A stretch of 64,000 nucleotides of DNA, taken from NCBI GenBank assembly GCA_947650285.1, contig CANTFL010001451.1:496001-560000 (forward strand), written 5' to 3'. Origin of the DNA: Hyaloperonospora brassicae (taxonomy: Eukaryota; Oomycota; Peronosporomycetes; Peronosporales; Peronosporaceae). Below the pieces are notes generated by a model. That model was given only the letters and a program-made list of their open reading frames with translations. It was not told the origin of the DNA and searched no databases. Position numbers and translations under genes: made by a program. This document shows, piece by piece, positions 1 through 9,120 of the stretch (position 1 is its first letter; each line of letters opens with the position of its first letter).

Positions 1-199
1 GACGAGACGTCACCATACACTCACTTATATTAACATAATTAAGTCAGGTTAAACAAAGAGACAGTAGCAAAAAGAATTAATTATACTAATACAACGGTTC
101 TGCTTTTACCTTATCTACGCTTCCTCGCTTGCCTTGTGTACGTCTGTTGGGGAACCGGTGCCCTTGCGTTAAGTTCACGCAAGGGTGTGCCCCGTTACA
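1..199 (+). repeat. 5' LTR of the Gypsy element, 3' portion only
   Basis: This stretch aligns base for base with the last 199 nt of the LTR at 7396-7787, with scattered substitutions (for example at the poly-pyrimidine and CCCTTGCG regions). It ends in the typical ...CGTTACA. A palindrome near the end pairs CCCTTGCGT with ACGCAAGGG and could form the terminator or polyadenylation hairpin of the RNA. The upstream half of the LTR and the target-site duplication lie outside the window. Confidence 0.95.
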
Positions 200-218
200 C
201 CTGGTAGCACTTTGTAGT
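200..218 (+). other. Presumed tRNA primer-binding site of the Gypsy element
   Basis: Two bases after the LTR end, at 202, the sequence begins TGGTAGCAC, the position and TGG start expected for a site pairing with the CCA end of a tRNA. I could not match the rest to a particular tRNA with confidence, so the primer identity is open. Confidence 0.55.
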
Positions 219-243
219 CCTTCCAAGGACCACAACAGTCAAC

Positions 244-1397
244 ATGAACATGTTTGATGATGAAGAGACCTTTCACGCCACGCGTGAAGGGTTTACCCAT
301 TTGAGTGACATCGAATGGGGTGCGGTAGAACGAATGAGTTCTACCGTAGGCGAGTTCGCCATTAGCGCCATGTTGGAGTCTCTAGACAGAGACCAACAAC
401 ATGCCGCTATAGCCAAGTTCATAAAACATGAACTTGTCGCCTAAAGGGAGAAAAAGCCTTGCTTCACCAGCAAGGCTCTCAACAGGCCGAGTAGTTGAGA
501 GAACTCGGTGCTCAACAGACAGAGCTGTTGAGACAGCAGCAATTCCATGCTGATGTGGGCGGGACGGCGCATGCGCGTCGTCCCGAGGTCATGAAAGTTG
601 ACATCTCCAAGTACAGGGGAGTCCCGGAAGACTCCCTGTTACTATGGTTTGTCGAACTCGACAGAGCCTTAAGGGCTCGTCGCGTCGAAGATGAGCAAAT
701 GAAACTCACATTTGCTCAGACCCACTTGGCAGGGCGTGCCAAAACTTGGTCCCTGTGGCTCGAGATTAGCGACCCAAATGTGTTTAGGTCGCTAGATGAC
801 TTCAAGTCCCGGCTCAGACAAACGTTTGAGCCGCCACGGGCTGATTTCAGGGCTCGTTCAGAGATCCTGAAACTCAAGCAGGGTAAGCGTGATGTGCACG
901 CTTACGCACAACATATACGAATCCTCGCGAGTAGTATAACTGCCAACCCAGTCCATGAATACACGTTGATTACGGTGTTCATGCAAGGGCTCGCAGAAGG
1001 GCCCGTCAGGAACCACCTGTTCCACCTTGAGCTGAATACGCTTGAAGAATCGATATCAGCCGCGGAACAGGAAGACTTTAGCATGAGACAGGCTCATGCT
1101 AGCTCAAACTCTTACCGTCCACCGAGACGACAAGAGATCGGAGGTCCAGAACCAATGGACCTCTGCTATGTTGAGAGCGAGAGACCTCGCTCTTCAAACA
1201 ACAAGCGATTGCAGAGGTGCAATCGCTGTCAGAAGTTAGGGCACTACGCATACGAGTGTAGTGCTCCACGCCCAGTACCAAACAGTACTGAGCGAAATGG
1301 ACGATCATTTGCCAGAAAGGGCAATGGGCGTGGGTCCAGCGCAGTTGCGAAGCCGCAACAGCGAGACGGACCATCAAAAAATGGTCGGGGTCAGTAG
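244..1397 (+). pseudogene. gag: Gypsy gag polyprotein, broken
   Basis: The first good ATG is at 244, 44 nt after the LTR. It opens a 66-codon frame ending at 442-444. The main Gag frame is one register back: it can be read from about 435 as a glutamine-rich stretch, meets a TAG at 492-494 (a CAG-to-TAG change would explain it), then runs open to 1397. So Gag is interrupted by one frameshift near 436-444 and one nonsense codon. The region 600-1130 has the length and composition of the retrotransposon Gag capsid domain. A zinc knuckle C-x2-C-x4-H-x4-C follows at about 1218-1259 (CNRCQKLGHYAYEC). The basic, Arg/Lys-rich tail would bind RNA. Gag normally forms the virus-like particle; this copy is dead unless complemented. 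Confidence 0.9.
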
Positions 1398-1415
1398 GGG
1401 CGGAGCGCCCTACTG
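1376..1415 (+). promoter_or_regulatory. -1 ribosomal frameshift signal at the gag/pol junction
   Basis: Read in the Gag frame, 1376-1382 is A-AAA-AAT, a slippery heptamer that allows both P- and A-site tRNAs to re-pair after a -1 slip. Nine nucleotides later comes a perfect 8-bp stem, CAGTAGGG (1392-1399) with CCCTACTG (1408-1415). The Gag stop codon TAG (1395-1397) lies inside the stem. The protease frame is exactly the -1 frame and stays open from the slip site into the protease. Heptamer, spacer, stem and register all fit -1 frameshifting as in retroviruses. This is inferred from sequence only. Confidence 0.7.
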
Positions 1416-1825
1416 ATTCAGCAACCTCAAGAGAATTTGCAAATCTCTTGACGAAAGTTGCTCCAGATACACAATCATTGCGTGTCTCTGCACCTGGTGA
1501 TGACGTTTCGCTCATCACCTTGAAGTTGGAAGCGACAAATGATTTGTCGCTTCGTGCCCTAGTAGACTGTGGGGAGTCGAACAACTTTTCTCGTCGCCAG
1601 TCACTAGAGGGTCGTGGGCTCAAGTTCGTTGAGCGCGACATTCCCCTCACGAGGATGACGGTACGCCTTGCAACAGGCGCATAGAAGACAGTTGAGAAAC
1701 GTGTAGTAGGAATCCACTACACGTTAGAGGGCGAACAGTACGATGATGACTTCATCGTACTAGATCTGGATGACAAATTTGATGTCATCCTGGGATCAAC
1801 TTGGCTCAGAAAGTACGAGCCAAGG
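1379..1825 (+). pseudogene. Gypsy aspartic protease part of pol
   Basis: In the -1 frame relative to gag, the residues around 1544-1580 read LRALVDCGESNNF, the flap-less retropepsin active-site region. The usual D-S/T-G is D-C-G here; I recall DCG as common in oomycete Gypsy elements but cannot check it. A TAG at 1682-1684 stops the frame right after a TGA-type loop; reading continues in the same register (ending in a typical FDVILGSTWL motif near 1780) into reverse transcriptase. One nonsense codon therefore disables an otherwise intact protease domain, which would normally release itself and cut Gag and Pol. Confidence 0.8.
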
Positions 1826-4486
1826 GTGAGCTGGCAGCATCGATCCGTGAAGATGACTGCCACTTGTTCATCAGATGGGAATCTGATGAACATCTTGGAG
1901 CGTCCACAAGCGTGTGGACGTTCTGCGAGTGAGTGCGATGGCCTCACTTGCGATTCGGTCGTTAGCACGACTGCACAAGATCACAGTGTAGTTGATCAAT
2001 ACACTGTGGAGAAAGCTTCCGGCGGCTGTACAGAAAAACAGGCTGCGCCGAAGGTCCACCACTCGAATAAGTCGAGTGGACCGGGACATGGATGCATGCC
2101 TAGCGGGCAGCATCTTAGAAGTAAGAAACCTGTTGCCTCCAAAGGGCAACATGGAAATACTAGGTCGACTGGAGAGTCGACCGTAGAGGATCGGTCCCTG
2201 ACTGTGGTTGCACAGCCACAGTCAGAAGGCGTCGAGGTAATAAGTCCCCACGTGCCTGAGGAAGGAATTCCTCAAGAGTCACTTGATGAAGGATTAGGCC
2301 TTCAGCAACCTGTGGAACGAAGTTCCCAGGAAGTAACCAAGACGTTGAACGTCTTGGTTAATGACGGATCAAGCGTAGGCGATTATACGCTTGATCTGAT
2401 TGTGCCTCCGAAGTTAACTTCGGAGATAACTCAGTTGCCAACGCTAGAACCGAAACGTTTCTTGCGTGATCTGCGTAGTGGCAAAGTCGAGCAGATCTGC
2501 ATACTCGTCACAGAGGATGAGTATGTGGCCGACATTCGGTCGGCAACAGTATTTGCTGAGAACGAACGGGTTCTCAGCAGCTCATCGATGGACGAAAGTG
2601 TCCTCGATGAGAAGACTCGGATCGAGCGATATACGTCTCAATCCTGGGAGTCACTTCAGGCAAATCCTTTGCATAAGGATTTGATCGAATTCTGGGATGT
2701 GTTCCCTGAATCCGTACCTTGCGAGTTGCCTAAGGACAAAGGCACTCGACACGAGATCGAACTCAAACCGGGCTCGAAGTACGGTGTCATGAAGCAGTGG
2801 CCACTGCCTCGTGAGCAAGTACTAGCGATCGACAAGTTCTTTGCCGATCGCTTAGCAGCGAGCCATGTGAGGGAATCAACATCCCCTCACAGATTACCGA
2901 CCTTCTGTGTGCGTAAGTCCACAGGAGGGTGGCGGATAGTGCATGCATTCAACAAATTGAATGCTGCAACGGTACCGGCTCAGACGCCGATACCGAGGAA
3001 GGACGTAATCATAGATGGTATGTCAAAGAGTACCATCTTTTCGTCCATGGATCTGATGGATGGATTCTATCAGATCCTGATGCGTGAACGGGACGTCCCG
3101 TTCACGGCAGTTAGTACCCCCAGCGGGATGCTGTGGGAGTGGCTAGTGATGCCACAGGGACTGAGTAATGCCCCTGCAATATTCAACAGATGTGTAACAA
3201 ATCTGTTGAGACCGGTGCGAGACTTCGCACCGAGTTACTTCGACGATGTGTTCGTCCATAGCCGGGCTATGGACGGAAAGACGGACGTTGAAGTTCACAG
3301 AACTCACGTTCGTCAGGTTCTTCAACTTATGCGCAAGCATAAGTTGTACGCCAACCTCAAGAAGTGTATATTCGCGGCTAGCGAAATACCACTTCTTGGG
3401 TGCATCGTGGGTAAACACGGCGTACGCCCGGATCCCGAAAAGATCAAGGCGATCACCGACTGGCCAGTGCCAGTCGATGTCAAGGGACTAAGGAAGTTCC
3501 TTGGTCTTGCGGCGTACTTGCACAAGTACTCGCGCAACTACGCCGAGATGACTGTTCATCTTTCTTGCTTGCTCAATAAAAATGTCAAATGGTCATGGAA
3601 CGCTGAGTGCCAGCGTTCCTTTGAAGGTATCAAGCGGAGCTTGATGCAATCGCCGATCTTGGCGATTGCAGATCAGGACAGACCATTTCATGTGGTCTGT
3701 GACGCCAGCGATTTCGCAATCGGCTGTGCGTTAATGCAGTTCGATGCAGATGGCGCGGAGCGCGTCATCTGTTATCAGTCGCGTCAGCTGCAAGCAGCTG
3801 AGCGTAATTACCCAGTGCATGACAAGGAACTCCTTGCCATGAAATACGCACTGGCTAAGTTTCGCGTCTATCTCGTGGGAGATAGACCGTTTGTTGTATA
3901 TACGGACCATGCGTCATTACGCACGGCCGTGAACAGCCCACACCTCTCGCAAAGGATGGCGAAGCGGCTGTCTTTCTTTTCGGAGTATAACTTCTCCGTG
4001 GAGTATAAACCAGGACGACTCAATGTTGTCGCTGATGCGCTTTCTCGCCGCCCCGATTTCGAGCCGGACGCACAAATCAACGGTGAGGATAAGGCCGCTG
4101 TTGCGACACTGTCAGTCAGTGTCCCGTCGTCAAGTTTACTTGACGACGTACAAAAAGCATATGCAGAATATAATGGTCTTTTGCGATTAATGAATCATCT
4201 GTTGAATCCATCGAGTAAATCAATGAGGGATTTACCAGCTTTGTACCGATCCTCATCGGATCGGTATAGTACACGCAACGGATTGCTGTACTATACAGCT
4301 GTTGCCGACGACACGGCTTGTGTCGTCGTACCCGCTCATCATGATTTGCGTTTACGCATCATGTATGAGTGTCACGATGCCCCAACAGGTGATCATCGTG
4401 GTAGAGAAAAGACCTACCTCACGGTAAGTCGTGACTTTTACTGGCCACGACAGTATCAGTTTGTCCGCAAGTACATACGTGCTTGA
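1826..4486 (+). pseudogene. pol: Gypsy pol: reverse transcriptase, RNase H and start of integrase
   Basis: Open from the protease stop to a TGA at 4484-4486. The first 270 codons are a variable, low-complexity linker. Reverse transcriptase follows, with the catalytic box YFDD at 3236-3247 and the usual preceding PQGLSNAP motif. RNase H begins near 3690 with HVVCDASDFAIG (catalytic Asp) and includes the TDHASL region at 3900. The integrase zinc-binding domain starts near 4360 with the two histidines of an HHCC finger. The stop at 4484 replaces what should be the first Cys codon of the CxxC half (TGC to TGA). Reverse transcriptase and RNase H themselves look intact. The first codon is only a GTG inside the longer pol frame, not a real start. 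Confidence 0.92.
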
Positions 4487-5660
4487 GAGGTTTGTCAACG
4501 GGTGAAGCCTAGTCCTTCATCCCGTGCACTTTTACAGCCTCTTCCGGTCCCAATAGAGTGCTGGCAGTCCGTTTCAATGGACTTCGTCTTCGGATTTCCC
4601 GAAGACGCTCACAAGAATAATGGTATTCTTGTGTTCGTTGATCGGTTCAGCAAGATGGTGCATCTTGCTGTAGTGCTCGAGTCCATCACGGCACCCGGTT
4701 GTGATCGTGCCTTTCTTGACACGATCTTCCGACTCCACGGGTAGCCCCGTGAGCTCGTATCCGACCGTGACCCTCGGTTCACGGCGGAATTTTTGCAAAC
4801 CGAGTTCCGTTCTCTCAGAACACGATTGAAGATGTCTACCTCTGACCATCCGGAAACAGATGATCAAACGGAACGTGCAAACCGTGTCTCGAAGAGATTC
4901 TTCGAGGACATGTCCACTCGTTTCCGAGTTGGAGCTAATTCCTTCCAATGGTGGAATTCGCCATCAATAATTCGGTGCATGCTTCGACACAGCACACACC
5001 GTTTCACGTGAATGGCTTAAGCCATCTACGTGTTCCCTCCCTTCTAGAGTATGACTCTTGGATAAGGGGGGAGGGACTCGCTCGAGCAAAAACCGTTTTG
5101 GCTCTTGCTCAGCACGTGTCGACGCTAACGTCGTCACTTATGATGCCGATGTCGACAATGTCGACATCGATGAAGCACACCACCGCAATAACAGCGACAA
5201 CTCTATTATTGATTCGGATGATGATGAAGATGCTGGTATATTCAGCATCGTCAACGATCATTCCAGCGAGGAAGAAGACAACCTCGCTGAAGAAGAGAAC
5301 AATCTCTTAGCAGTGCGCACGAAGCGCACTGAAAGACAAAAGAAAGAGTCAGCAGAGAACTTCCTGCTGACTCGAGAGGCCGTAGTCCATTTCGTTCAGG
5401 ACTCCATCGCAAATGCGGTGGACCGCCAGAAACGGACCGCAGACAAGAATGGAAGAGCAAATGTTCTTTCATTTGAAAATTAACGACCTACTGTTACTGT
5501 CTACGGTAAACTTTCCTTGACATGCAGTCACTAGTGTCGGCAGTAGTAAACTACTGCCGAAGTACATTGGACCATTTCGAGTGTTGCATCGCAAGGTCAA
5601 TGCATACACACTCGAATTGCCACGTAAGATGCGCACGCATCCTACGTTTTACGCGGGGGT
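4487..5660 (+). pseudogene. Gypsy integrase core and C-terminal domain, several breaks
   Basis: The integrase core continues in the pol frame after the TGA. The first catalytic Asp is in SVSMDFVFG (4580), the second in VSDRDPRF (about 4763) and the Glu in DDQTERAN (about 4871), the D,D,E triad. Breaks: TAG at 4742-4744, a frameshift around 4930-4950, another around 5050, another near 5475 and a TGA at 5518-5520. Between 5130 and 5300 lies a very acidic Asp/Glu run. The GPF-type C-terminal module is recognisable at about 5548-5650 (KLLPKYIGPFRVLHRK), then the frame shifts again into RPYCQYE. Known function of the family: insertion of the cDNA into chromosomes. Confidence 0.88.
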
Positions 5661-7264
5661 TCAGGCCGTACTGTCAGTACGAGACTTCTTCTTCCGATGA
5701 AGATAGCCCCACGTTCAAGAACATCCATCAAGTTCTTGCGCTCGCGCTCCAGACGATCCGTCTGGTCGCGCAGATATGATACCTCGGAACTCAGCCGAGA
5801 TATCTCCCCGCGAGCTGTCACCAGCTCGCCGAAAAGGGAGCGGACATCTTGCTCGACCTGAATCTGCGCTGTGGCGTAATCGGCGCGGTCTTTCACCCGA
5901 TCAGCCTCGCGATCCTTGAGGTTCTTCCGCACGGTATCGGTCAAAGCGTAGCGTCGGTCGCGCTCGTGCTTCAAGTCATCGCGCAATTCATCGATTGCGC
6001 GATCCATCTCGTAAGGGTCGAGATGGTGAGCCTGGGGCCCTGGAAGAGGTCTTTCCTCCTCCACCACATCATTTGGTGGATGCTCACGGTGGTCAACGCT
6101 TCCTAGTGGAGCGTATCTTGAACCACCGTGACGATTCAGGATCAAGGACGAGCTACCTCGTCCAGTGGCGGGGGTATCCACCCTCTTGGAACAGCTGGGA
6201 GCCTCGCTCTCAGCTGTTGATGGATGTTGAAGGTCTCGTCCGCCAGTATGACGAGGCCCATCCGATGAGTCCTGTGGCCCATCGGTAAACACGCGCCCTA
6301 GGCGCTTGTAGACGGATTGCAAGTTTGCAATCGCGTCACGGATCTCCTCCGAGATGTTTGCCCTTCCCCAGGGCGAACTTAGGGAATAAACATCCCTATG
6401 TGCACGTTGCGAGTTGTCAACACAACTCGAACAAGGGTCTCCCCATGTGAGGCAAGGAATGCCTGCCTCACTCGACAAACAGTGCAACCGGGTCCTGGCA
6501 CCGGTTGGCGTTCGCTTTTCAAACTTGAGGCGTGTCGCCTCAAGCTTCTTGAGCCACCCTTCTCGTCCAAAATTCTTTACGTTTTGAACGAACGCGTTCC
6601 ACGCAGCCAAAAGCGAGTTTTTGTCACGCTTTTGGTTGCTGTTGTACCATCGATGTCTAAGGAAGACATCGAGATAAAATTCTTCCTCAGCGCGAAAGTT
6701 GCTCGCGCTGGGAGTCAAGCCGTAAAGCTCAGTTGCATCGAATAAGGGTATTCGATGGTGTTGGCTAGTCTCGTGAGACAAGCCATTGATGAGCCGTTCG
6801 GGCAAACGCCACGGCTTCAGTTCATCACGCTTCACGTTGGTACCTTTGTTGGTACCACGGTTGTTAGTATGACGATGGGTTGCACCATCGTCAAGTCGCT
6901 CGTGCGAAGGAGCACGAGCTGATTGCGGTGATGAGCAAACATACTCATCACCAGATTAGTCATCACTGCCGAACAGACTGTGTTGCAACTCACGAGTCTG
7001 TTCGTTCGGCAGTGACCTTGGCGAACACTGAGGCGTCGCCGGTGAGCGAGACGCCTCTGGAGCATTGCCCGAGTCAGACACGTCTGACTCGCCAGAGTAG
7101 ATGACCTCAATGTCGGGGTCATCATGCGCACGCGGTGCTGTACCGCGTGCACCTGCAGCACCTGTTGCTGCAGGCGGAGAACGAGCAGCAGACGACGAAT
7201 CGTCTGCCGCAGAAGCTGGCACAGGCACAGACTCTGTGTGCCTTGAGTCACCCCGCATAGACAT
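5642..7264 (-). pseudogene. Large antisense reading frame of the Gypsy element, one stop
   Basis: Reading leftward from an ATG at 7264, one frame continues to a stop at 5642-5644, 541 codons in all, with a single internal TAA (plus-strand 6956-6958). I checked codon by codon that the frame is the same on both sides of that stop. The first 100 residues are Ser/Ala/Pro-rich and acidic. After the stop come about 130 residues that look like a folded domain (FYLDVFLRHRWYNSNQKRD, then WNAFVQNVKNFG). The last 110 are a charged predicted coiled coil (IDELRDDLKHERDRRYAL). I do not recognise the family. It overlaps the chromodomain on the other strand and fills the space between pol and the 3' LTR. The sense pol frames have many more breaks than this one. 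Confidence 0.65.
5995..6288 (+). pseudogene. C-terminal chromodomain of the Gypsy integrase
   Basis: The stretch at about 6095-6270 reads as a chromodomain: FLVERILNHR, then [17 protein letters not shown]. It has the aromatic and tryptophan positions (Y..QW.GY....SWEP) that in chromoviruses bind methylated histone tails and steer integration to heterochromatin. The frame ends with TAA at 6286-6288. The segment linking it to the integrase (about 5690-6000) is not obviously coding on this strand but is open on the opposite strand. The domain has no stop in it and looks the best preserved part of the pol C-terminus. Confidence 0.85.
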
Positions 7265-7383
7265 GTTAACTATGCAAGGTCATGTTGAGTTATGAATGGA
7301 AACGACCCAACAAGTGCTCCCTGTCCCAATGGTGCCCAACGGGTGGCCGCCATTATTTCGATAGTCACACAGTAACTATCATT

Positions 7384-7395
7384 TAAGGGGGGTAC
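7384..7395 (+). other. Polypurine tract of the Gypsy element
   Basis: A purine run AAGGGGGG lies 3 nt before the TG of the 3' LTR, the position where plus-strand DNA synthesis is primed in LTR retrotransposons. Confidence 0.85.
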
Positions 7396-7787
7396 TGTAA
7401 CGGGGCAGCCCGTTACATGGAAGTGTCACTTTAAAAGAAAGTGACAATAAAGAATATTAAGTGAATATTCTTTGAACAATATCACCGATAATGGTGATAT
7501 TGGTGAAGCGACCAAAGGGTCTGCTCATTGGTTGATATCTTGATGATATCAACCCACCAATCGCCGCAGGACGCGCGCAATGAGTGGTGACGAGACGTCA
7601 CCATACACTCACTTATATTAACATAATTAAGTCAGGTTAAACAAAGAGACAGTAGCAAAAAGAATTAATCATACTAATACAACAGTTCTGCTTTTACCTT
7701 ATCTACGCTTCCTCGCTTGCCTTGTGTACGTTTGTCGGGGCACCGATACCCTTGCGTTAAGTTCAAGCAAGGGTGTGCCCCGTTACA
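7396..7787 (+). repeat. 3' LTR of the Gypsy element (392 bp, TG...CA)
   Basis: It begins TGTAACGGGG and ends CCCGTTACA. The first 22 bases are a perfect palindromic arm pair (TGTAACGGG with CCCGTTACA). Further perfect hairpins follow: 7449-7458 with 7464-7473 (10 bp) and 7530-7539 with 7545-7554 (10 bp). A related solo copy lies at 20746-21136 in the opposite direction. The direct downstream base run is TTGTC; the upstream target duplicate is outside the window. Confidence 0.95.
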
Positions 7788-7990
7788 TTGTCCATCGTGA
7801 GCTGGAGCATAGTGCCCTACACATTTAGTTATATCACTATATTTGAGTCAGGGCAAACAAGGAGCAAGGGTTATAGGACTTAATATAAATAATACAATTT
7901 TACTTTTTCTACAACCATTGTCTTTATCTTAGTCACTTACCTTCCTCTGTATTAGTGTTGTACAAAGCAGGGCACTGACCTTCACAAATA
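7788..7990 (+). repeat. Relic of a second, divergent Gypsy-type LTR
   Basis: Right after the 3' LTR the sequence runs in parallel with the LTR's second half: a TTATAT..TAA..AAGTCAGG-like block, a GGCAAACAA block, an AATATAAATAATACAATTTTAC block and a CTTACCTTCCTC block, in the same order and spacing as 7600-7720 but with many differences. It looks like an LTR of a sister family next to or under the present insertion. Confidence 0.55.
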
Positions 7991-9120
7991 TCTCGATGTA
8001 GGACGCTATATTCGGCAATCGCGTGATTCCGATCTAAATGGCGGGGGTCGAGCACAGGTCTCGCTGCTGTATAAGAAGGGCGACCGCAACGTACCAAGCA
8101 ACTATCGCCCTGGTTCCCATCTCATCGTGGACGCTAAATTAGGACCCAAATCTTGGATCACCAGCTTGGTCGGGTTTATAAGCTCTCTCTTGCTATCTGA
8201 TCGGTATGGGTAGTGCCGGGACGCGATAATCGGCACGCCCATAATCCTTTTTCAAGCACTGGATGCACCTTATTCTGATTCCACTTCACCAAATGGGGCT
8301 GTTTTCCTTTATTTTGCCAAGGCTTTCACAGCGTCGTTTTACCGGCTTTAAATGTGATGCTTATGCACTTTGGGTTAGGGCATATTGTACGGCGCTAGAT
8401 TCAAATTCTTCATCTCGGTACCCTTGTTTCACAATGTTTATCAGCTGTCCCTTGGCTCCGTTTGAAGTGAAGGTTGGGGTTCGCCAGAGCGACCCCCTGT
8501 CGCCGGCATTTTTCGTCCTCTTCATTTAGCATTTAGTAAGTATCTTCGTGGCAATATTCACGACGAAAAACTCCGGGGCGGGTCTTTGATCCATTTGGTG
8601 ATTATATTTGCTGACTATTGTACCGGTCTTCTGCTCGGCATCCACTACACTGACAGATGTATCGGTTGCGTGAAGAATTTTTGTTCGGCAACCGGTATGC
8701 GGCTCAACATGGCCAAGAGTGTGGTGCTGGCTTCCGGCCCAGGGCTCTTTTTCCCGAGCCTTTACGTCTGGATTTTGCACAATCGGGATTAATCTTGTGG
8801 GTAATTCTAGGCGGACCAACTTACTTATGACTACTATGGACCTCAGATTTGTCATACTATTCGGCTTCAACATATGCTTTCTGGAATGCCAATGCGCTGT
8901 TCTATTTGGTCTTAACGCGCGAGCTTTTTGTGGTCAAATGGCGATTCGCAGCAAAACGTTTTACCCATTTTGTCGTACTCGGCAAGACTCTGTCACGTTC
9001 TCGCGCCTGGGGTTTATAAGATTATCTACTTATACATCTCTTCATCTGCAAGTCCAGTTCCAAAATTGCTTTCCATAAAGACTGGTGCTTTCTACCTTTT
9101 GGGCAAGGCATATTAGGCCT
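7990..9120 (+). pseudogene. Decayed LINE reverse transcriptase
   Basis: Pieces of a non-LTR reverse transcriptase appear in order on the plus strand. 8058-8111 reads VSLLYKKGDRNVPSNYRP, the conserved box before the first catalytic region. Around 8312 is LYFAKAF, the first catalytic Asp region, now degraded. 8475-8527 is GVRQSDPLSPAFFVLF, and 8601-8633 is IIFADYCTGLL, where the usual A-D-D has become A-D-Y. Frames change between boxes and several stops intervene, so this is a dead copy. It differs from the LINE at 19.85-33.8 kb, being closer to elements with the YKKGDR motif. Confidence 0.75.

Larger units (their letters stand above)
1..7787 (+). mobile_element. Ty3/Gypsy LTR retrotransposon, chromovirus type (5' end cut by window)
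   Basis: Bases 1-199 match 7589-7787 without a length difference, so the window opens inside the 5' LTR and the 3' LTR is complete. Between them, in order: leader, gag with a CCHC knuckle, a -1 frameshift signal, protease, reverse transcriptase, RNase H, integrase and a chromodomain. This is the order of Ty3/Gypsy chromoviruses. About 1.1 kb between the end of pol and the polypurine tract carries only an antisense reading frame. Gag and pol contain several nonsense codons and frameshifts, so this copy cannot make its own proteins. The LTRs differ by only a few substitutions over 199 bp, so the insertion is not ancient. The whole element is packed with short perfect inverted repeats (see findings). 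Confidence 0.95.
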
